A program made the translations under genes and the position numbers. The notes beneath the pieces are model-generated. The model saw only the letters and a list, made by a program, of their open reading frames with translations, was not told the origin of the DNA and did not search any database. 64,000 nucleotides of DNA from Leeuwenhoekiella sp. (GTDB taxonomy: Bacteria > Bacteroidota > Bacteroidia > Flavobacteriales > Flavobacteriaceae). This document shows, piece after piece, positions 59,388 to 64,000 of this stretch (its first letter is position 1; every line of letters begins with the position of its first letter). The stretch is taken from positions 1-64,000 of the forward strand of contig PAPI01000036.1 of assembly GCA_002708845.1 (NCBI GenBank). Direction: 5' to 3'.

Positions 59388-60125
59388 TTAAAGTTTTTTG
59401 ATTTTAATATCCCGGAAGGAAACCGTATTGCCGTGATCTTGCAGAGCGATATGGCCGGTTTTTGATTTTCCGAAAAGAGGCCAGTCAGCAAATTTTGATT
59501 TGGCTACCATAGCATCCCATTCTTCTCCTTCTACCGGAAAGCTTACTACCTCGGTACCATTGAGAACCACGGTGCCTTTATTGTTAGCATAGTCAATGGT
59601 GATGAGATAGCTATTCCATTCACCGGCAGGTTTTACAACGCCTGCAGGTGCAGCAATCATGTCATAAAGTGCGCCTGCCCTGTGGGTGGTGCCCGCTTTA
59701 GCATCTGGGTGGCGCTCATCATCCAGAATCTGAATTTCGGGACCTGTTAAATAAGGCTCGCTTAAGGAATCGCGCTCCTGAACAGCCCACATTACGCCAC
59801 TGTTTCCACCTTCTGAGATTTTCCAGTCGAAACTTAGTTTAAAATTTTCAAAGGTCTCGTTGGTAATGAGGTTCTCGCTTCCTCGGCGATTTTCAGCCGG
59901 AGTAAAAACCAGATTTTCCCCTTCTATTTTCCACTGTGTGGGAGCTTCGCCATTATAAGCGTGCCAGCTATCGAGATTGCTCCCGTCAAAAAGGGTGATC
60001 CATTCGTTTTCAGGCTCAGAAAGTTCTACTTCTTCAATAGCTACTTCTTCGGTTTTTTCTGCTTTTTCCTTACAGGAGGTAAATGCGAGTAGCGCAAATG
60101 CAGAGAGGTAAATGATTTTTTTCAT
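59388..60125 (-). CDS. DUF1080 (3-keto-disaccharide hydrolase family) lipoprotein, paralogue
   Basis: Second DUF1080 protein, 245 residues, lipobox FTSC. It has TLFDGSNLDSWHAYNGE, FDWKISEGGNSGVMWAVQER and GHIALQDHGNTVSFRDIKIKKL. The two neighbours share the fold and end but differ enough to have separate substrates. Positions equal to catalytic residues were not established. It starts 6 bases after the isomerase gene, so it belongs to the same transcript. Confidence 0.9.
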   Translation of the reverse strand: MKKIIYLSAFALLAFTSCKEKAEKTEEVAIEEVELSEPENEWITLFDGSNLDSWHAYNGEAPTQWKIEGENLVFTPAENRRGSENLITNETFENFKLSFDWKISEGGNSGVMWAVQERDSLSEPYLTGPEIQILDDERHPDAKAGTTHRAGALYDMIAAPAGVVKPAGEWNSYLITIDYANNKGTVVLNGTEVVSFPVEGEEWDAMVAKSKFADWPLFGKSKTGHIALQDHGNTVSFRDIKIKKL

Positions 60126-60131
60126 GGTTTT

Positions 60132-61187
60132 TTAGTTTATGCCTAGTATGCGTTTAAGTTTAGCTTCATCGGTTTTCGCACCTGCAAAATCATCAAATTT
60201 CTTTTGGGTCGCTTCAATTATATGACTTGCGATAAAGGGAGCGCCTTCTCTAGCGCCCTGCTCGGGGGATTTGATGCAACATTCCCATTCCATCACAGCC
60301 CACACGTCACAACCATACTCGGTGAGTTTGGTGAAAATGGTTTTAAAATCAATCTGGCCATCACCCGGTGAGCGATAGCGACCTGCTCGGTCGATCCAGT
60401 CTCCATAGCCTCCAAAAGCTCCTTTTTTTCCGGTAGGATTAAATTCTGAATCTTTTACGTGAAACATTTTGATAAACTCGTGGTAATTATCAATGTATTC
60501 TATGTAGTCCAGTTGTTGTAAAACAAAGTGACTGGGATCATACAGAATATTTGCCCTTTTGTGGTTGCCTGTCGCCTCTCGGAAACGCTCAAAAGTCACC
60601 CCATCGTGAATATCCTCCCCAGGATGCACCTCATAACACACATCAACTCCCTGCTCATCAAAAGCATCAAGTATAGGTTTCCAGCGGTTGGCCAGTTCTT
60701 TAAAGCCTAGTTCTACAAGACCCGGTGGACGTTGCGGCCAGGGATGCCAGGTGTGCCAGAGTAAGGCTCCGCTAAAAGTACCGTGTACATCGATGCCCAG
60801 ATTTCTGCTGGCTTTAGCTGCACTTATAAGCTGATCTACTGCCCATTCCTGACGTTTTTTAGGATTGTTTTTATATCCATCAGGAGCAAAGTTGTCAAAC
60901 ATCTCGTCGTAAGCAGGGTGCACGGCTACGAGTTGACCTTGCAGGTGGGTACAAAGCTCAGTGATCTCTAGGTCATAGCTTTGTACTTTGCCTTTGAGTT
61001 CATCGCAATAGGTCTTGCTTTCTGCCGCTTTTTTAAGGTCTATGAGCCGACTTTCCCAGGTGGGGATTTGTATGCCCTTATATCCCAAATCACTAGCCCA
61101 TTTGCATAAGCCGTCAAGCGAATTAAAAGGTTCTTTATCGTCCATGAACTGAGCCAGAAATACGGCTGGTCCTTTTATGGTATTCAT
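60132..61187 (-). CDS. sugar phosphate isomerase/epimerase (TIM barrel)
   Basis: Xylose-isomerase-like TIM barrel protein of 351 residues. It has WASDLGYKGIQIPTWESRLIDL, HPGEDIHDGVTFE, NILYDPSHFVLQQLDYIEYI and MFHVKDSEFNPTGK, with the His, Glu and Asp residues that bind metal in this family, and GRYRSPGDGQIDFKTIFTKL near the end. Related proteins in 3-keto-sugar clusters isomerise or epimerise keto-sugars. It sits between the oxidoreductase (30 bases upstream) and the DUF1080 genes. Confidence 0.9.
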   Translation of the reverse strand: MNTIKGPAVFLAQFMDDKEPFNSLDGLCKWASDLGYKGIQIPTWESRLIDLKKAAESKTYCDELKGKVQSYDLEITELCTHLQGQLVAVHPAYDEMFDNFAPDGYKNNPKKRQEWAVDQLISAAKASRNLGIDVHGTFSGALLWHTWHPWPQRPPGLVELGFKELANRWKPILDAFDEQGVDVCYEVHPGEDIHDGVTFERFREATGNHKRANILYDPSHFVLQQLDYIEYIDNYHEFIKMFHVKDSEFNPTGKKGAFGGYGDWIDRAGRYRSPGDGQIDFKTIFTKLTEYGCDVWAVMEWECCIKSPEQGAREGAPFIASHIIEATQKKFDDFAGAKTDEAKLKRILGIN

Positions 61188-61217
61188 AGTTTTTGGTTTG
61201 TTAAATTATGGTTTGTC

Positions 61218-62372
61218 TTAGTTTCCCTTGAGACTTACCCAGGATGCGTTGTTGTCATTTGAGGCAACCGAAGCATAAATAAATTGCATTCCTCTAAGAC
61301 CATCATGAATGGTTGGGAAATCAGGTCGTTCAGAAATTGAGTTTCCGTCCATTACTGAATGGACTTCTTTTACGAAACTTCTGTAAATGGTCGCAAAACC
61401 CTCAAGGTAGCCTTCCGGATGCCCGGGAGGTACACGCGTGTATTCAGTGGATTCTTCGTAAGTACCGTTACCACCCGGCGTATAAATCTGCTTGGGTTTA
61501 TCAAGCCAGTATGCGGTTAGTTCGTTAGGGTTTTCCTGATACCAGGCGACGCTTCCTTTAGTACCATAGACCCGTATGCCCAGATTGTTTTCTTCTCCGG
61601 TGGCGATTTGTGAAATCGTCATACAGCCTTTGGTATCGCCTTCAAGACGCAATAAGATATTGCCGTCATCATCCAGCACACGTCCGGCACCGAAGCTGCT
61701 GAGATCTGCAGCGACTTTCTCAATTTTTTTACCGGTGATGTATTCCGTTAGGTTTTCAGCATGAGTACCAATGTCGCCCAGAGCACCACCAATTCCAGAT
61801 TTTTTAGGATCAACCCGCCAGGAAGCCTGTTTGTTTTCGGTTTCTTCTACAGCAGTAGATAGCCATCCTTGCAGATACTGAACCACAACTTTACGTATTT
61901 CGCCCAACTCCCCATTCTGAATCATCAAACGGGCCTGTTTAACCATCGGATAACCGGTATAATTGTGGGTTAAGGCGAAAACCTTTCCACTTTCTTTAAC
62001 TGCCTTTTCTAACTCAAAGGCTTCATCTAGCGTTAGGGTTACCGGTTTATCACAAATCACATGAAACCCGTTTTCAAGCGCCAGTTTTGCCGGTGGAAAG
62101 TGCATATGGTTTGGCGTTACGATCGAGACAAAATCCATACGCTCACCCTCGGGTAATTCTTTTTCTTTTTTGATCATCTCCTCAAAACTCTTGTAAGCTC
62201 GATCGGGAGCCACCCCAAGTTCTTCGGCAGACTCCAGGCTGCGTTGCGGGTTGCTGCTAAATGCGCCACACACCAGGTCAACCATTCCGTCTATACGGGA
62301 AGCTCTACGGTGTACATCGCCAATAAACGAGCCTTTACCGCCGCCTACCATTCCCATTTTTAATTTTTTCAT
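61218..62372 (-). CDS. Gfo/Idh/MocA family oxidoreductase
   Basis: NAD(P)-dependent sugar oxidoreductase, 384 residues. The N-terminal Rossmann motif is MVGGGKGSFIGDVHRRA; ICDKPVTLTLDEAFEL holds the family Lys, and GGALGDIGTHAENL the conserved catalytic Asp/His segment. The C-terminal alpha/beta domain follows. In glycoside-breakdown clusters such enzymes oxidise C3 of the sugar or reduce 3-keto products. It is placed between the MFS gene (with a hairpin in the gap) and the isomerase gene. Confidence 0.93.
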   Translation of the reverse strand: MKKLKMGMVGGGKGSFIGDVHRRASRIDGMVDLVCGAFSSNPQRSLESAEELGVAPDRAYKSFEEMIKKEKELPEGERMDFVSIVTPNHMHFPPAKLALENGFHVICDKPVTLTLDEAFELEKAVKESGKVFALTHNYTGYPMVKQARLMIQNGELGEIRKVVVQYLQGWLSTAVEETENKQASWRVDPKKSGIGGALGDIGTHAENLTEYITGKKIEKVAADLSSFGAGRVLDDDGNILLRLEGDTKGCMTISQIATGEENNLGIRVYGTKGSVAWYQENPNELTAYWLDKPKQIYTPGGNGTYEESTEYTRVPPGHPEGYLEGFATIYRSFVKEVHSVMDGNSISERPDFPTIHDGLRGMQFIYASVASNDNNASWVSLKGN

Positions 62373-62401
62373 TGTAGTTGATTTTTGGTCAGAGAAATTA
62401 A

Positions 62402-62434
62402 AAAGGCACTTAGTGTTAGTGTTTAAGTGCCTTT
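62402..62434 (-). terminator. hairpin between the MFS and Gfo/Idh genes
   Basis: AAAGGCACTTA (62402-62412) and TAAGTGCCTTT (62424-62434) form a perfect 11-bp stem. On the minus strand the stem is followed by a short T run (positions 62406-62399), so it could be a partial terminator inside the cluster. Confidence 0.7.
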
Positions 62435-62441
62435 ATGTGAT

Positions 62442-63671
62442 TTATACTTTTTCTCCTTTATATTCTATTTTTTCATTTTTAAATGCAATCAGGAAAAACA
62501 GGAATACCAGCGCGGCAAAGCCTGCGGGATAGACCCAGATCGTTCTCCAGTCATGCAACTCGCCAATAAGATACGTATCTGTAATCTGGCCTGCAACCCA
62601 GAAACCGATCAACATTCCCACACCATAGGTTGCCAGGGTAATTAAGCCCTGTGCCGCACTCTTGTTATCTGATCCGGCTTTCGAATCGGTGTAAATTTGA
62701 CCCGAAACGAAAAAGAAGTCATAACAAATACCGTGTAATGCGATACCAATAATTAGCATAAACGACAGCTCGTCTGCGTTACCAAATGCGAAAAGCAAAT
62801 AGCGAAGCACCCAGGCGATCATACCAAAAAGTAAAGTTTTCTTGATGCCGAAGCGCAATAGAAACACAGGTAAAAGCAACATAAACAGGACTTCAGAAAT
62901 TTGACCTATGGACTGCTTGAGAGTCGGATTTTCCATTTTCAATTCAGTTAAAAATGGATTGGTATTTTGATAATAAAAAGCCAATGGAATACAGATCAAT
63001 ATTGAAGAAATAAAGAAGATCAAAAAGTTCTTGTTTTTCAGCATAGTGATCGAACTGAGTCCTGTTTTCTCAAGAAGAGATTGCTCTTTATCTGATTTTA
63101 CCGGCGGGGTTTTAGGTAGCAGAAAGCTGAAAACCCCAAGAATTGCTGAAGCAATTGCAGTCATCGTAAACGTATTGTTTAGTAAACCTTCCTCAATACC
63201 CGTTTGAGAATCCCAGCCCAAAAGACTGATTAAAAACCCGGCTACAATCCAGCCGATGGTACCAAAAACTCGAATCCACCCAAAGTCTTTAGAAGGATTT
63301 TTCATCTGTCTGAATGCTACGGAGTTTACCAAAGCTAAGGTTGGCATATAGGCAATCATATATCCTAAAACATAAGGATAAAATGCTGCGAAGTCTGTGG
63401 TTTGACTCATTTGATACATCAAAAAAGCTCCGGCCAGATGCAAAACACCTAAGATGCGCTCTGCATTAAAAAATTTATCGGCAATAAGACCTATAATAAA
63501 AGGAGCGATGATAGCTCCCCAGGACTGTGTGGAAAAGGCCATCGCACTTTGTGCGCCGGTAGCTTCCAGATTATTTCCTAAAAAGGTTCCTAATGTCACA
63601 AACCAGCCCCCCCAGATAAAAAACTCCAGGAACATCATGAGTGATAATTGAAATCGAACGTATGGTTTCAT
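62442..63671 (-). CDS. MFS transporter, NupG (nucleoside:H+ symporter) type
   Basis: Major facilitator protein of 409 residues with 12 membrane helices. It starts RFQLSLMMFLEFFIWGGWFVTLGTFL, typical of the NupG-like group found in Bacteroidota sugar clusters, and has WGAIIAPFIIGLIADKFFN between helices 2 and 3. Substrate is probably a sugar or glycoside rather than a nucleoside in this setting. It begins 6 bases after the partial isomerase gene. Confidence 0.92.
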   Translation of the reverse strand: MKPYVRFQLSLMMFLEFFIWGGWFVTLGTFLGNNLEATGAQSAMAFSTQSWGAIIAPFIIGLIADKFFNAERILGVLHLAGAFLMYQMSQTTDFAAFYPYVLGYMIAYMPTLALVNSVAFRQMKNPSKDFGWIRVFGTIGWIVAGFLISLLGWDSQTGIEEGLLNNTFTMTAIASAILGVFSFLLPKTPPVKSDKEQSLLEKTGLSSITMLKNKNFLIFFISSILICIPLAFYYQNTNPFLTELKMENPTLKQSIGQISEVLFMLLLPVFLLRFGIKKTLLFGMIAWVLRYLLFAFGNADELSFMLIIGIALHGICYDFFFVSGQIYTDSKAGSDNKSAAQGLITLATYGVGMLIGFWVAGQITDTYLIGELHDWRTIWVYPAGFAALVFLFFLIAFKNEKIEYKGEKV

Positions 63672-63677
63672 AAATAA

Positions 63678-64000
63678 TTAGTTAAGATTTTGAGCAGATT
63701 TAATTAGTAATTCTTTTGTGAGTTTTATGCCTTCCTCTTCACTGAGGTCTTCTCCTTCATATTCGATACCTATAAAACCAGTATAGCCGGCATCTTTGAC
63801 GATTTTAAGGATTTTAGAATAATCCATTGATGTTTCCTGACCTTCTTCATTAAAGTTGTACGTTTTGGCGCTTACCGCAAGCGCTTTGGGCATGAGTTCT
63901 TCAATGCCCTGATAACGCGGATACTCTTTAATGCAGTCAGCACCCCACATTTCGCCATTTTCGCGTTCCATGCAAAAGTTGCCAAAATCGGGTAGAGTAC
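63678..64000 (-). CDS. sugar isomerase/epimerase, partial at right edge
   Basis: C-terminal part of a TIM-barrel isomerase (AP endonuclease-2/hydroxypyruvate-isomerase-like). The frame is open to the window edge: the bases upstream of the Met at 63971 read LPDFGNFCMERENGEMWG, so this is not the true start. The end, SMDYSKILKIVKDAGYTGFIGIEYEGEDLSEEEGI, is typical. It is the most upstream gene seen in the cluster; its 5' part lies beyond 64000. Confidence 0.85.
   Translation of the reverse strand, partial: TLPDFGNFCMERENGEMWGADCIKEYPRYQGIEELMPKALAVSAKTYNFNEEGQETSMDYSKILKIVKDAGYTGFIGIEYEGEDLSEEEGIKLTKELLIKSAQNLN

Noticed and set aside
1-64000. rRNA, tRNA and CRISPR arrays
   Set aside because: Intergenic gaps were read for cloverleaf, rRNA and regularly spaced repeats; none was seen, though a covariance-model scan was not possible.

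Overview
The window is a stretch of chromosome from a member of the Bacteroidota, most likely a marine-type Flavobacteriaceae. The evidence is the gene content (IPExxxVDY protein beside pyruvate kinase, a complete BatA-E aerotolerance operon, many small lipoproteins, DUF1080 and NupG-type sugar genes), Bacteroidota-style -7 boxes (TAnnTTTG) in front of several genes, no Shine-Dalgarno pattern, and AT-rich intergenic DNA. The genus cannot be fixed from the sequence alone. No rRNA, tRNA, CRISPR array, integrase or transposase was seen.

Layout. 1-7165: acpP-fabF-rnc, an IPExxxVDY protein and pyk; then dinB on the other strand; then a small plus-strand group (NAD(P)-binding protein, CYTH protein, YciI-like lipoprotein). 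7236-13435: a minus-strand RND efflux operon (GbsR/MarR-type regulator, adaptor, pump, outer-membrane factor) with palindromes at its head. 13526-21476: pbpC and a 1855-residue bacterial alpha-2-macroglobulin in one minus-strand unit. 21477-23636: a CAP-domain lipoprotein with a well-marked promoter and repeated motifs around it, a frameshifted ABM monooxygenase gene and a membrane protein. 23608-27867: isoaspartyl peptidase, 3-hydroxyanthranilate dioxygenase, an ALDH7-type dehydrogenase and a collagen-like lipoprotein. 27961-31124: a zinc-ribbon membrane protein paired with an SPFH-GYF protein, and a coiled-coil/helix-hairpin-helix protein. 31166-34267: phosphatase, AlbA_2 protein, a four-helix-bundle gene inside a perfect 21-bp inverted repeat, and an SDR. 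34419-44704: a DUF4382 lipoprotein and the MoxR-DUF58-BatABCDE operon. 44755-47507: a small exported protein, beta-carbonic anhydrase and a SulP transporter. 47537-56740: housekeeping genes (cvpA, pheS, gpsA, nadD, gmk, yicC-like) mixed with lipoproteins, a CREST-type membrane protein and a BON-LysM protein. 56917-58508: an M43-type metalloprotease lipoprotein and a small lipoprotein. 58582-64000: a minus-strand carbohydrate cluster of two DUF1080 proteins, two TIM-barrel isomerases, a Gfo/Idh oxidoreductase and an MFS transporter, running off the right edge.

How the parts work together. The Bat operon, the alpha-2-macroglobulin/PbpC pair, the SPFH/zinc-ribbon pair and the efflux operon all concern envelope integrity. 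Carbonic anhydrase plus SulP looks like a bicarbonate supply module. The right-hand cluster fits glycoside breakdown through 3-keto intermediates. The most unusual items are the four-helix-bundle gene framed by a long perfect inverted repeat with much lower GC than its neighbours, the single-base frameshift in the ABM gene, and the repeated CCCCAAATCAT motifs around the CAP gene.
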